Shown piece after piece: positions 13,962 through 25,593 of a stretch of 64,000 nt of DNA. Source of the stretch: Chondrosia reniformis (lineage: Eukaryota; Porifera; Demospongiae; Chondrillida; Chondrillidae); assembly GCA_947172415.1 (NCBI GenBank), contig OX359191.1, forward strand, positions 2,976,001 through 3,040,000, in the 5' to 3' direction. The notes beneath the pieces were generated by a model that saw nothing but the letters and a program-made list of their open reading frames with translations, did not search any database and was not told the DNA's origin. Made by a program: the position numbers and the translations under genes. How positions within the stretch are numbered: the stretch's first letter is position 1; every line of letters begins with the position of its first letter.

Positions 13962-15485
13962 ATGATGCTACAGTCATCACAGATTAAGAGTATTATTTAT
14001 AGGATGGGGACTTGGAATATTATAACAAGCAGAAACAGAGAGATTGAGTTGGTTCGTGAAATGGAACGCAATGATCTGGACGTCCTCGGTATTAGTGAGA
14101 CGAAGGCCAGAGGAAATGGTATGAAGGAGATCGATGGAGCCAAATACATCTTCGCAGGAGTAGTAGAAGGCAGAGCTAAAGGTGGAGTTGGAATAGTTGT
14201 AAGGAACAGAGTAGCAAACTGCATTAAAAGTTGGAGATGTGTAAGCGAAAGGTGTATTGCTGCTAGATTGCGAATTGAGGGGAAATGGCTAACGATTGTC
14301 CAGGTGTATGCCCCAACGGATGATAGGGACCCTAGCATTAAGGACGATTTCTATGGTGATCTACAAATGGCGATAAATAGGACTCCGAGAGGTGACAAAT
14401 TGATTGTTTTAGGCGATTTCAATGCTCGAGTCGGAAACAACATAGAACTGTGGAATGGTATTATTGGAAGACATGGAGAAGGTGTAGAAAATGATAGTGG
14501 CCGAAGACGGCTAAGGTTTACTGCGGAAAATGATTTCAAAGTAATGAATACCCACTTTGAACACAAGGACATCCACAAGTTCACCTGGAAGTGCCCAGGA
14601 AGGGGCCTCCAGTCAATTATCGACTACATCCTGGTGAGAGGAAATCAGAGGAAAGATGTAAATGATGTGAGGGTAATCCGTGGAGCTGAAATTGGAAGCG
14701 ACCATTATTTAGTGCTAATGAAAGTTAAACTGGTAGGAAAGGGACAGATATATAAGGAAAATCCTAGCAGTCAGTTGAGGACTGAAAGACTGAGAAAAGA
14801 GGAAGGGGTAATGAAATACCGTAACTTGCTGATGCGTAGGCTCAGGAGAGCATGGTACTCTGTGGAAAACGATGCTGAATTGGCATGGAATGTATTAAAG
14901 AAAGCTATCACTGAGTCTGTAGAGGAAGTGTGTGGTAGAAGGAAGTGTAGGAAAAAGAAGAGAACTCGGTGGTGGAACAGAGAGGTTGAAGGTGCAGTGA
15001 AAAGGAAGAAGGAGGCATTCAGTAGATGGCTTGAGGTAAAGTCAATAGAAGCAAAGGAAGAATACCGTAAAGCCAAAAGGAAAGCCAGCCACGTAATAAG
15101 GACAGCAAAAAATGATGAATGGAGGAGACTTGGTGAGGAACTTGAGGAGGATTATCAAAGGGGACAAGGAAGGTTCTGGATGAGAATTAGATCAGCAACA
15201 AAGAGGAGCCAACAAATGGGGACAGTATGTAGTGAGAGCGGACAAATGGTGTGCGAGAAGGAAGAAGTCATAAATCGGTGGAAAGAATATTTTGAATCAC
15301 TACTAAAAGGAGACACAAGTGAGGTACAAGCAGTAAAGAGAGTGGAACACAGTAAGGTAGTGCATAATGATGAGGAGATAAGTTTGGAAGAAGTATATGC
15401 CAGTATAAGGGGACTAAAGAATAGGAAATCACCCGGAGTATGCAGTATAACTGGTGAGATGCTGAAGTTAGGAGGTTTGGTGTAG
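13962..15485 (+). pseudogene. LINE ORF, 5' part: APE-type endonuclease and start of RT
   Basis: A 507-codon frame. The conserved part starts at MGTWN (ATG at 14,004); the ATG at 13,962 adds 14 residues, so either start is possible. Endonuclease motifs in order: GTWN, LGISETK (catalytic Glu), VQVYAPTDD, LGDFNARVG, IDYILV and SDHYLV near residue 250; all key residues are present. This class of enzyme nicks target DNA to prime reverse transcription. A basic, Arg/Lys-rich linker follows (residues about 270-400), then the beginning of the RT (RKSPGVCSITGEMLKLGG). The frame ends at TAG where homologues should continue, and the next ORF carries the rest, so one frameshift near 15,475-15,485 separates them. 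Compared with bacterial genes there is no ribosome-binding context. Confidence 0.88.
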
Positions 15486-16780
15486 TGAAATGGATGCATC
15501 AGATTATAAATCTGGCTTGGAAGAATGGAAGTGTGCCAGCAGACTGGAGGAGGGCCCTGATAATCCCCATACACAAGAAAGGGAGTAGATTGCAATGTAG
15601 AAATTACCGAGGCATTAGCCTGTTAAGCATACCAGGAAAGGTGTACGCTAGCATACTAGACAGAAGGGTGAGAGCCATCACTGAGGATAAATTACTTGAA
15701 GAGCAAGGAGCCTTCAAAAGAAATAGGAGTTGCATAGATCATATGTTTACCCTGAGACAACTAGGAGAGAAGGTGATTGAGAAAAATAAAAAGATGGTTA
15801 TGGTTTTCGTAGTTCTGGAGAAGGCGTACGATAAAGTGGATAGGGGGTTGCTATGGCGGGTGATTGATGCATATGAAGTCAGGGGTAGACTAGCAAGAGC
15901 AGTGAAATCGCTGTATGTGGGGTGTGAAGCCTGTGTCCGAGTGCTAGGAGAGAATTCTGAATGGTTCAAAGTGAAACAGGGGGTGAGACAAGGGTGCGTA
16001 ATGTCCCCATGGCTGTTCAACATCTTCATTGACAACACAATATGGGAGGCTAGAGAGAGTTTTGTCGGAGGAGTAGAACTGAGAGAAAATACAGTTCAGT
16101 TGCTGTTATTTGCGGATGACCTTCTACTAGTTGCGGAGGAGGAAGAGGATGCACAGACTAATCTTAGGGTGATAAATGAAGTAATGCAAAAATGGAGACT
16201 CAAAATCAACCAGAAAAAGACAAATGTGATGGCTGTCTGTAGGGGTGGCAGTACAGTGGATATGTCTGTGAATAATGAACCAATTGAGGTAGTGAGAGTG
16301 ACAAAATATCTAGGAGCAATGTTTAATGAGGAAGGGACCTGTGATGATGAAATTGAGAACAGAATCGGTACAGCTTCAAAGGCAATTGGGGCACTTAGGA
16401 AGGAAGTACTAGAGAGGAGAGAGCTATCCAAGGACACCAGGATGAGAGTCTTTAATGCAGTCATTATACCAACACTGACATATGGGTGTGAGACATGGAC
16501 GCTACAGAAGGGGCACAGAAGCAATATACCAGCACTGGAGATGAGATATTTGAGAAGAGTTGAAGGAGTCACTAGAGCAGACAGAGTGAGGAATGAAGAC
16601 ATTAGAAGGGAGCTGGATCAAGAAGCTGTACTCTCTGTAGTGGATAGGAAGAAGAAGGAATGGTACAAGAAAGTAACAGAAATGCAGGAGGACAGACTGG
16701 TTAAGAGAGTGTTCCTAGATGAAGTACCAGGAAGGAGACCTAGAGGACGGCCTAGAAAGCGGTGGAGTGATGATCTCTGA
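15485..16780 (+). pseudogene. LINE ORF, 3' part: reverse transcriptase with altered motif A
   Basis: A 431-codon frame continuing the LINE polyprotein. Visible RT landmarks: PADWRRALIIPIHKKGS, NYRGISLL, motif A region VFVVLEKAYDKVD, RQGCVMSPWLFNIF, FADD (Asp codons 16,115-16,120), YLGAMF, and YGCETW. In this family motif A normally reads F-x-D-L-E-K-A-Y-D; here the first, metal-binding Asp is Val (GTT at 15,812-15,814), one base from GAT. The C-terminus ends in GRRPRGRPRKRWSDDL, a common ending in RTE-like and related LINEs. With the motif A change and the upstream frameshift, polymerase activity is unlikely. Confidence 0.9.
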
Positions 16781-16912
16781 TGTATCTTGACTATTACTAC
16801 TATTTTTCTTTAATTTTCTTTTTCTCTTTATCCAAAATATGTTAATACTGTACACTACTGGCTACCTCCTGTATAGGAGATATGGCTGTATGGATTTGAT
16901 TGATTGATTGAG
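16781..16912 (+). other. LINE 3' UTR and (TGAT)n tail
   Basis: T-rich 3' region after the TGA, ending in GATTGATTGATTGA just before satellite resumes. A short tandem-repeat tail in place of poly(A) is typical of RTE-type and some CR1-type LINEs. No other feature seen. Confidence 0.7.
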
Positions 16913-19900
16913 AGTTGTATGTTCCCGTTTTATGTACAAATTGTATGTACTAGTTATGTGCTAGTAGTAGGTTCCAGTTGTATGTACTAATTTTATGTAT
17001 TTGTTATATTTACTAGTTGTCTGTACTAGATGTATGTACTCTTTATATATACTAGTTGTTTGTACTGGTTGTTTGTACTAGTTACTAGTTGTATGTTCTA
17101 GTTTTATGTATTAGTTATATGTACTATTTATATGTGTAGGCACTGGTTATAGGTTATAGTTGTATGTACTATTTATATGTACTAGTTTTATGTGTATGTT
17201 CTGGTTTTATGTACTAGTTGAAAGCAGTAGTTTTAGTTACTAGTTGTATGTACTTGTTCTGCGTACTTTGTTCTAGTTCTACGTACTATTTGTAGTACTA
17301 ATTGTATTTACTAGTTGTATGTACTAGTTGTATGTACTAGTGGTATGTACTAGATGAAAGTACTAGTAACTATCTGTATGTATTAGTTGTAGGAACTAGT
17401 TGTATGTACTAGTTGTATGCACTATTAAAATTTACTAGTTGTATGTACTAGTTATTTGTACTGGCTATATATACCACATCTATATACTAGCTGTAGTACT
17501 GGTTGTATGTAGTAGTTTTATGTATTAGTTGTATCTACCAGTTTTATGTACTAGTTGTATGTACTCGTAGGTAGTTGTTTGTACTGGTTATATGTTCTAG
17601 TTGTATGTAGTTATATGTACTAGTTGTATGTAGTAGTTAGGTGTAATTGTTATATGTACGAGTTATATTTACTAGTAGTAGTTAATAGTTGTATGTACTA
17701 GTTCTATGTTCTAGTTGTAGGTACTAGAACTAGTTGTATGTACTAATTGCATATACTAGTTGTACGGGCAAGTTTTATGTACTGGTTATATGTACTAGTT
17801 CTATATACTAGTTATAGTACTAGTTGTATGTACTAGTTGAATGTACTATTTACATGTACTACTTGTATGTACTAGTTGTGTGTAATTGTTGTATGTGCTA
17901 GTTATATTTACTAGTTGTAGTTCCTAGTGATATGTACTTGTTATAAGTACTCGTTACTAGTTGTATGTTCTAGTTGTATGTACCAGGATCAGTTATAGTT
18001 ACTGGTTGGAGGTTCTAGTTGTATGTACTAGTTTTATGTATTTGTTATATATACTATTTGTATGTACTAGTTGTATGTACTTGTAGTATGTACTGTTTAT
18101 ATGTACTAATTATATGTGTATGTACTGGTTATACGTACAAGTTGTATGCAGTAGTTCTAGTCACTAGTTGTATGTACTAGTTCTACGTATTATGCACTAG
18201 TTCTAGTTACTAGTTGTAGTACTAGTTGTATGAACTAGTAACTAATTATACGTACTAGTTATATGTACTAGTGTTATGTACTAGTAACAATCTGTATTTA
18301 CTAGTTGCATGTACTAGTTGTATGTACTAGTTGTGCGTGATTGTTGTTTGAACTAGTAATATTTACTAGTTGTAGTAACTAGTTGCATGTACTAGTTATA
18401 TGTACCAGTTGTATGTACTAATTGTATGTACTAGTTTTATGTACTAGTTATATGTACGGTTTATATGTACTAGTAATATGTATATGTACTGGTTATTTGT
18501 ACTAGTTGTATGTACTAGTTATATGTATTAATTGTATGTACTAGATGTATGTACTAGTTATTTGTTTAGGTACTGGTTAAATGTACTAGTTATATGTACT
18601 GGCTGTATATATTAGAAATATCTACTCGTTATATGTACTAGTTCTATGTACTAGTTGAAGTACTGGTTGTATGTACTAGTTGTATGTAGTAGTTGTATTT
18701 ACTCGTTGTATGTACTACTTGTATGTAGTAGTTTCTAGTCTAGTTTTATGTACTAGTTATAGGCACTAGTTATATGTGTATGCACTGGTTATATGTACTA
18801 GTTGTAAGTTCTAGTTATATGTCCTGGTTGTAGTACTAGTTTTATTAACTGGTTGTATGTACTAGCTGCACTAGTTGAATGTACTAATTGTATGTACTAG
18901 TTGTAAGTAGTCGTAACTAGTTGTATGTTCAAGTTGTATGTCCTCAATTGCAAGTAGTAGTTGCATGTTCAAATTGTATGTACTAATTGTATGTACTAGT
19001 TATGTGCTAGTTGTATGTTCCAGTTGTATGTACTCATTTTATGTACTAGTTGTAGGTACTAATTGTATGTACTAATTTTATGTTCTTGTTAGATGTGCTA
19101 GTTGAATGTACTAGTTGTATGTATTAGTGGTATGTTCTATTTTTATGTACAATTTATATGTACTAGTTATATGTGTAGGTAGTGGTTATGTGTACTAGTT
19201 GTAAGTACTAGTTATATGTACTGGTTGTATATATTTGATATACATACTGGTTATATGTACTAGGTCCATGTACTAGTTATAGAACTGGTTGTATGTAGTA
19301 GTTGTATGTACTAGTTGTATTTACTAGTTGTTAGTAGGAGTTGAATCTACTAGTTGCATGTACTAGTTGTGTGTAGTAGTTGTATGTACTAGTTGTATGT
19401 AGTTATATGTACTAGTTGTATGTAGTGGTTTGTGTAATTATTTTATGTACCAGTTTTATTTACTAGTTCTAGTTACTAGTTTTATGTACTAGTTATATAT
19501 AGTTGTATGTACTAGTTGTATATAGCTATAGGTAATAGTTGTATGTACTAGTTGTGCCTAATTGTTGTATGTACTAGTTATATTTACTAGTTGTTATTAC
19601 AAGTTGTATGTACTAGTGGTATGTACTAGTTGTATGTACTAGTAACCAGTGTATGTACTAGTTGTATGTAGTAGTTACTAGTTGTATGTACTACTTATAT
19701 TAACTAGTTGTATGTACTAGTTGTATGTAGTAGTAACTAGTTGTATGTACTAATTGTCCGTAAAAATTGTATGTCGAAGTTATATGTACTGGTTAAATGT
19801 ACTAGTTCTATGTACCAGTTATAGTACTAGTTGTAGGTACTGGTTGTATTTACTAGTTGTATATACTAGTTGTATGAACTAGTAACTAGTAGTATTTACT

Positions 19901-20978
19901 AGTTTTATGTACTAGTTGTATGTACTAATAACAATCTGTATTAACTAGTTGTATGAACTAGTTGTATGTACTAGTTTCTAGTCTAGTTGTATGTACTACT
20001 TATATGTCCTGGTTGTAGTACTAGTTGTATATACTGGTTGTATGGAGTAGTTGTACTAGTTGAATGTACTAGTTGTATGTACTAGTCTTAAGTAGTCGTT
20101 AATAGTTATATGTTCAAGTTTTATGTACTCAATTGTAAGTAGTAGTTGCATGTTCAGATTGTATGTACTAATTGTATGTAATAGTTATGTGCTAGTTGTA
20201 TGTTCCAGTTACATGTACTAATTGTATATACTAGTTGTAGGTACTAATTCTCTGTACTAATTTTATGAACTTGTTGGATGTGCTAGTTGTATGTTCCAGT
20301 TGTGTGTACTAATTGTATGTACTAGTTGTAGGTGCTAATTGTATGTCTTAATTTTATGAAGTTGTCGAATGTTCTAGTTTTATGTACCAGAGGTACGTTT
20401 TAGTTTTATCTACTATTTATATGTACTAGTTATATGTGTAGGTACTGGTTATATGAACTAGTTATATGTACTAGTTGTATGTATTAGATATATATACTGG
20501 TTATATGTACTAGTTCTATGTACTAGTTGTATGTACTAGTTGTAATTACTAGTTGTATGTAGTAGTTGTATGAACTAGTAAGTAGTTGTATGTACTGGTC
20601 TTATATACTAGTCTTATGTCCTAGTTGTATGAACTGGTCATATGTACTAGTTGTATGTAGTTATATGTACTCGTTGTATGTAGTCGTTTGTGTAATTTTT
20701 GTATTTACCAGTTATATTTACTATATAGTTGTAGTAACTAGTTTTATGCATTAGTTGTATGTACTAGTTGTACGTACTAGGGACTAGTTGTATGTACTAG
20801 TTGTATGCACTTGTAACTATCTGTATGTCCTAGTTGAATGTATTAGTTGTGTCTACTAGTTTTATGTACTAGTTTTATGTACTAGATACACGTTGTATAT
20901 TCTAGTTGTATGAACTAGAATATACAACTGTGTGTAATTGTTGTATGTAATAGTTATATTTACTAGTTGTAGTTACTA
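16913..20978 (-). repeat. 13-bp satellite array, inverted orientation
   Basis: TGTATGTACTAGT-oriented satellite. From about 17,300 to 18,440 it is a close copy of 6,070-7,140 (marker GATCAGTTATAGTTACTGG at 6,671 and 17,987, offset 11,316). From about 18,545 to 19,170 it copies the 620-bp block of 7.7-8.9 kb. The array ends at the TA target of the following transposon. A small open frame at 20,566 is satellite-derived. Confidence 0.94.
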
Positions 20979-21401
20979 TAGTGCAAATCATCATAAAATT
21001 CCCTAATATTTCGATTAAAACACTCACGAAATGTTGCTGTAACGCTGGCTTTCTTATATATCAAAATATAGCAAATTTTATGGGCTCGTCTATGTTCGTT
21101 TCGGATTTTTAATATTCAATTCAGAAACTGAGATACAATCAAATATACGAACAAAATGTTTTTGACAAATCAAATTAGTTTATTTGGCCATCTTTGCATA
21201 CTTAATGAGACCACAAACTAGGTAACACGTACATTCATCGCGAGTTTCTATGGTCACTAACATGGACGCCTCCTATAAAAATCGATTACACCCACAAACA
21301 TTGCCTTTTTTGTTATACGCAAGCCTGCAAAGACACCACGCTTTGTTTGAGAGTATAACGATATTTTTAAAGGTTTTCAAAACTATTTAAAAGCTTAAAG
21401 A

Positions 21402-23958
21402 ATGTCTAATACCCCCGAGGAACCAAGAAATGTCGGTCATCGTCAGATCGAAGCTTCGATCTCGACGAATTCACCCTATATTCTTTCAAATCAAGGAGGC
21501 CATTAGTCTAATTCCTTGCCAGATGTTTTAGTTGGTCTTTCATCTCAAAAATCCTGGCGTGGAAAACGATTTCATTCAGATAGAGCCTTTAAAATGTCTT
21601 CAAAACGTTGGCAGTCACAATTGGGAACTAGTACGTCTCAATCAAGGGCAAGCGGAAGTAGTGAAGAAAATACTTCTAGATCTGCACAGGAGAATAGCAC
21701 AGTGACGACTACTTCAGAGGGAGTTGAAGATAGCTTACTGCTACCACATGATCCATTAACTACTACAGATTTGGAATCAGAGTTTGACGTTAGTAACAAA
21801 TATTTAAAATAATTAATTTCACCAATAAATAAATTATACACATACATGCATGAATGCATAGAAATGATCCATATCAGCAGTTGGCATTCTTGTTCTTGTT
21901 CTTCTTGACTTCTAGTTCATTCTTGTTCGTGGATCTGCCTCTATGAATAGCTTTATTATACTTTAAATGTATACAAGCACAATCCTCTAAAGGACTTTAA
22001 TGTCATGCATACAATTTAAAACATAGCTAAACACATAAAGACTGCTTTAGAAAGATTATATTTAGCATATATAAACATCATTATGATACATATGCTATAA
22101 TTTATAGGACAGTGATGAAGAACAAGGAACTGAGAGTACTACTGAAGACAATGCTACTGAAGATAATGTCTCTGTGGATGATTGGACAGTTTCTATTGAG
22201 GACTGGATCAAAAAGAAACCTCCTTTGGAACGAAAGATGCTTTGAATTTTCTTGTATCGTCATGAACGTCAAAAACACCTGACAGACAGGACCACAGCAG
22301 CAGAAACAACAGGTCAAGCCCTAGTATACTCCAGGAAAACAATTTCTAAATTGGTTGGTGGTTTCAGCAAAAACAAAGGTGAATTTTCAAGGAGTACACG
22401 AGGGAAGTATAGACGTGACACACTACTTGATCAGGAGGATATTACAAGAAAGTCAGTCAAATGGCTCAGGGAAAGGGTGCACGACAGGAAATTCAATCTT
22501 ACAGCAAAAAATTCCAAATCTGGTTTAATGATTATTTAACGACATTACAGCTATACAGTTCTTTTCAAAATACTATTTCAGAAATGACGGCATTAAGATA
22601 CATGAAGAGGTTAGGATTCACAAATAGGCAATACAAGCAGGGCTACACTGATGGGCATGACCGTGATGATGTATTACAATACAGGATGCTATATTTAAAT
22701 AAAATTAGGGTTTTGGAAGCTTCCCACTTGCCTCCGCCCACATGTCAAGATGCTATACCTTCCTGGAATAATGGCGATACTTCCAAGTCCAAGCATGTAG
22801 TCTTCATATATCACGACGAGTCCACATTTAATGCAAATGATGCCCACTCCAGAGTATGGGTGGATCCCAGAGGCAGTGGAGCAGTTCGTCCTAAAGGAAA
22901 AGGGCAAGGAATTATGGTGAGTAATTTTATTGAGGAATTTTCAGGCTATCTCCGAATAACAGACGAAGAACATTCAGCAGCTAGACGACTATATGCCTTC
23001 TATCCCAAAGTGGCAAGGGAAATCATTGAACATCAACGGGATGGCTACTGGGACAATGACAGGTTCATGGCCAACATTAGGAAAGCAGTTAGGGTAGCAG
23101 AATTCAAATATCCGAGGGACAAGTGCAATCTCGTGTGGATTTTTGATCACAGCAGTGGTCACCAAGCCTATGAAAAGAATGCATTTGTAGCTGCCAGGAT
23201 AAACGTAAAACCAGGAGGGAGTCAGCCAAAAATGCGTTGTGGTAGACTGCCCAATGGAGCCCCTCAAAAAATGACACTAGAGGATGGAACTCCCAAAGGC
23301 TTAGATCTAGTTCTGAGAGAAAGAGGAGTGGATACACTGGGAATGACAAAAAAGATATGGTAAAGAAAATGGAGCAGTTTGAAGATTTTAGAGAAAAATC
23401 AGTAGCGTAGAAGCATACCTAAAGGCAAAAAATAACAGATGCTTATTCTGTCCTAAGGTGAGTATTGCATGCATAACTCCATTCAATGTCTATGTATATG
23501 CTCAATATAACAAATATGTTAACTTCCTCACCTCTTTTGCCTGCAGTTCCATCCTGAACTAAACCCCATTGAGAGGTGTTGGGCAAAAGCAAAGCAGTAT
23601 GCAAGAGCTAACTGTTATTACACATTAGCAGGATTGAGGGTTACTGTCCCAAATGCCCTGGTTGCGGTTAATAAAGATTTAATCAGGCAGTTCTTCAGGA
23701 AGGTGCGTGACTATCAGAGCATACCTAGAAGGGATGAAATCTGGCTCAGAAGCAGATTTCATCCCTTCATTTTTCAGATTTCATCATTCAAGGTAATAAC
23801 ATCACAAATTACAGCATAAAATATGCATGCACATTAATTCATGTAGTATATAGTGTCATAATGTACCCATTGATTAATTTAATATATATTGATTCAAATC
23901 TACATTTATATAGGTCAAGGTCTACAAATCACATCGAAGACCTCCCCTTCCAAGCTAA
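21402..23958 (+). pseudogene. DDE transposase, four-exon gene, inactivated
   Basis: Proposed exons: 21,402-21,788; 22,108-23,457; 23,547-23,792; 23,914-23,958. All three introns (21,789-22,107; 23,458-23,546; 23,793-23,913) start GT, end AG and are phase 0. Exon 1 is Ser/Thr-rich and exon 2 opens with an acidic stretch. The catalytic core is in exons 2-3: HDEST (Asp at 22,814), VWIFDHSSGH (Asp at 23,145), and PKFHPELNPIERCW with Glu at 23,571 just after intron 2; the last exon ends YKSHRR. So the D, D, E triad is complete. Lesions: TAG at 21,504, TGA at 22,243, and frameshifts at A-rich runs near 22,505, 23,350 and 23,395. The predicted role is cut-and-paste excision and insertion at TA. This domain style is one I know from eukaryotic Tc1-like transposases; no search was run. 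Confidence 0.82.
23728..23768. repeat. Perfect 16-bp hairpin within transposase exon 3
   Basis: GAAGGGATGAAATCTG (23,728-23,743), a 9-nt loop, then the exact reverse complement (23,753-23,768). It lies in the C-terminal coding region. A perfect hairpin in an otherwise decayed gene suggests a recent local inverted duplication. Confidence 0.85.
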
Positions 23959-24050
23959 TGCAGCTCATCCTCCCTCCAACACCAACTATATGGCAACAAA
24001 TATACCCACTCCAAACTTGGTACTTTGTGTATGTGACTGTCTGGGAAGTG

Positions 24051-24184
24051 CAGCCTGGTAGCCTTAAGTGGCAAGGGCTTAATGCGCCCAGGCATTCGGG
24101 CTATTTACCTGGGTGGACAGCCTGGTAGCCTTAAGTTGCGATGGTTTATACGTGTCCAGGTATAGCCCTGTGCCCCTTAAGTAA
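24051..24184 (+). repeat. Two tandem copies of a 67-bp repeat
   Basis: CAGCCTGGTAGCCTTAAGT begins at 24,051 and again at 24,118, followed by similar GGC/TGC-rich sequence with CCAGG and ATAGCCC/GGGCTAT pieces. Imperfect duplication in the 3' non-coding part of the DDE transposon. Unknown function. Confidence 0.7.
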
Positions 24185-25593
24185 TTTCATTCTATTTAGC
24201 ATTGTTGTATACAAAGCTTTGGGCACTTTAAAAAAATATTGTTGCCATATTCATGCTCACTTATGCTTTGTAAGTGTATTTTACTTTTACCTTTTCCCTC
24301 CAAAAACTAAATCACCTTTTCTTATCTTCAATACTAATATTGAATCATGTTTTAGGCATGCTGCTGGCTCAGTCAGCTTAGGAAAATGTATAACAGATAT
24401 AATAGGCAATGGGTGTTTTTTCCTAAAATGCGCTAGTGATTATACTTACATTTCAGGACTATTAGCTTGCTTTAAGCCACACAGTTTGAAACTATAGATT
24501 TTACAACTTTACTGATGTTAACATAAAGATTTACAACTATAGAGTAAAAAATAAGTAAAAATCTAAAAGCCGTTTTCTCAGTTAGGAAAACACATATCGC
24601 AATGAATATCCTTAAAATTTTAGATATTTTAAAACTATTAATGAAAATGTATTTAGTTTACCGAAACCATTATGTTAACTAGAGAAATTTCTCCGAGATT
24701 AAAGGGTGCGATATTACGGAAAATCACAATATCTCACCTTTAAACAATTGAATTGCTTTTTTCATCCTTAAAATTTTAGATAATATAGCTACCCATCTCT
24801 CCAGAACGTTGGGTTGAAATTCATCAACTCAGAAGCTTGAAATTTCCAAATTTGGCAATACACTCCAATTTCTCTGCTTCTTCTAAAAATTGATTGCGCA
24901 ACCGTTAATCGCCATGGCAACAGGAAGTCGCATTCAAATTGAGATATTCTAAGCTTACTCTACAGCTTAAGGTACAAAAACTGGCAGAAAGTAACACATA
25001 CGAAGGTTAGAATATATAGGATTCTTTAAAAGACCACTATACTTCATTAGTTGTTGAAAGTGTTGTTAAATAGACTATGAAAATTCAAACCTTTCTATCT
25101 CATCACACAGAGCGAAACTCGCAAAAAGGCTACTTAAAGATTTAGTATATTTCTTAAATATTCTTATACTAAAAGTCTGTATCGATTAGACTAACTTGAA
25201 AGGAGTACCGATTAAAAGCCGTCAAGGTACGGAAATATGGAAACACGCAATAACCTTCTTATAAAATGTCATATTAAAAAAACGCTACTTAGGTATTTGA
25301 GTGCTAACAAGGGCTACCAGAAGCCAGCGTTTTGGGCTTCTCTGTTTCTTCTTCAACAAGCACTATTCACTTTTATCTTTAACTGCTGTTCTGCTTCTTC
25401 ACGATTGCGCAATCGAAATTTTGCCATAGCAACAAGTGTTGCAATTTTTCTTGCCGTTTCCATGGTTACATGAGCATAATTATTTTGGTGGCAAGTTTGA
25501 AAAAGACTCACTTTTCACATTAATCACTTTTGTCGCCCTATTTTGAACCCCACTATACAGTTGGAAATTTTACATTTATGGTGAAATGCACTA
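24185..25593. other. 3' non-coding part of the DDE transposon
   Basis: AT-rich sequence without a convincing gene; the small frames at 24,141 and 25,237 lack recognisable domains and I treat them as chance. Similar pieces GATTGCGCAA...GCCATGGCAAC and GATTGCGCAA...GCCATAGCAAC occur at about 24,890 and 25,405. A similar TTTTGCCATAGC string (on the other strand) occurs in the related MITE at 63.5 kb. Confidence 0.5.

Larger units (their letters stand above)
13873..16912 (+). mobile_element. Non-LTR retrotransposon (LINE, RTE-like), nearly full length
   Basis: About 3.04 kb lying between two copies of AGTTGTAT (13,865-13,872 and 16,913-16,920), a plausible 8-bp target duplication, although that string is also common in the satellite. 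Order: short 5' leader, apurinic endonuclease domain, reverse transcriptase, C-terminal region, short 3' UTR, and a (TGAT)n-like tail at 16,896-16,911 (GATTGATTGATTGA). Single-ORF APE-RT organisation with a microsatellite 3' tail fits the RTE group; the clade is inferred from protein motifs and not from a tree. The coding part is split by one frameshift, so the copy is probably dead. Confidence 0.88.
20979..25593 (+). mobile_element. Tc1/mariner/IS630-like DDE transposon, TA target duplication
   Basis: 4,615-bp element. The left end reads TAGTGCAAATCATCATAAA, and the reverse complement of the right end reads TAGTGCATTTCACCATAAA. Each end is abutted by TA (20,977-20,978 and 25,594-25,595), and the satellite reads GTTGTAGTTACTA on the left and TAGTTGTAGTTACTAG on the right, as expected for a duplicated TA. 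It encodes an intron-containing DDE transposase (21,402-23,958) disabled by stops and frameshifts. A 944-bp MITE with the same ends lies at 62,715-63,658. The TA duplication and DDE motifs place it broadly in the IS630/Tc1/mariner group; finer family uncertain. Confidence 0.87.

Noticed and set aside
15470-15490. Programmed frameshift joining the two LINE ORFs
   Set aside because: No clear slippery heptamer or downstream structure at the junction, and RTE-type elements normally use one ORF. A simple mutation is likelier.
13997-16602. Minus-strand open frames across the RTE-like LINE
   Set aside because: Shadows of the plus-strand coding sequence: Ser/Leu/Phe-rich, no domains.
24141-24497. 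118-codon frame after the transposase
   Set aside because: No homology I recognise, begins within the 67-bp tandem repeat region, AT-driven composition.
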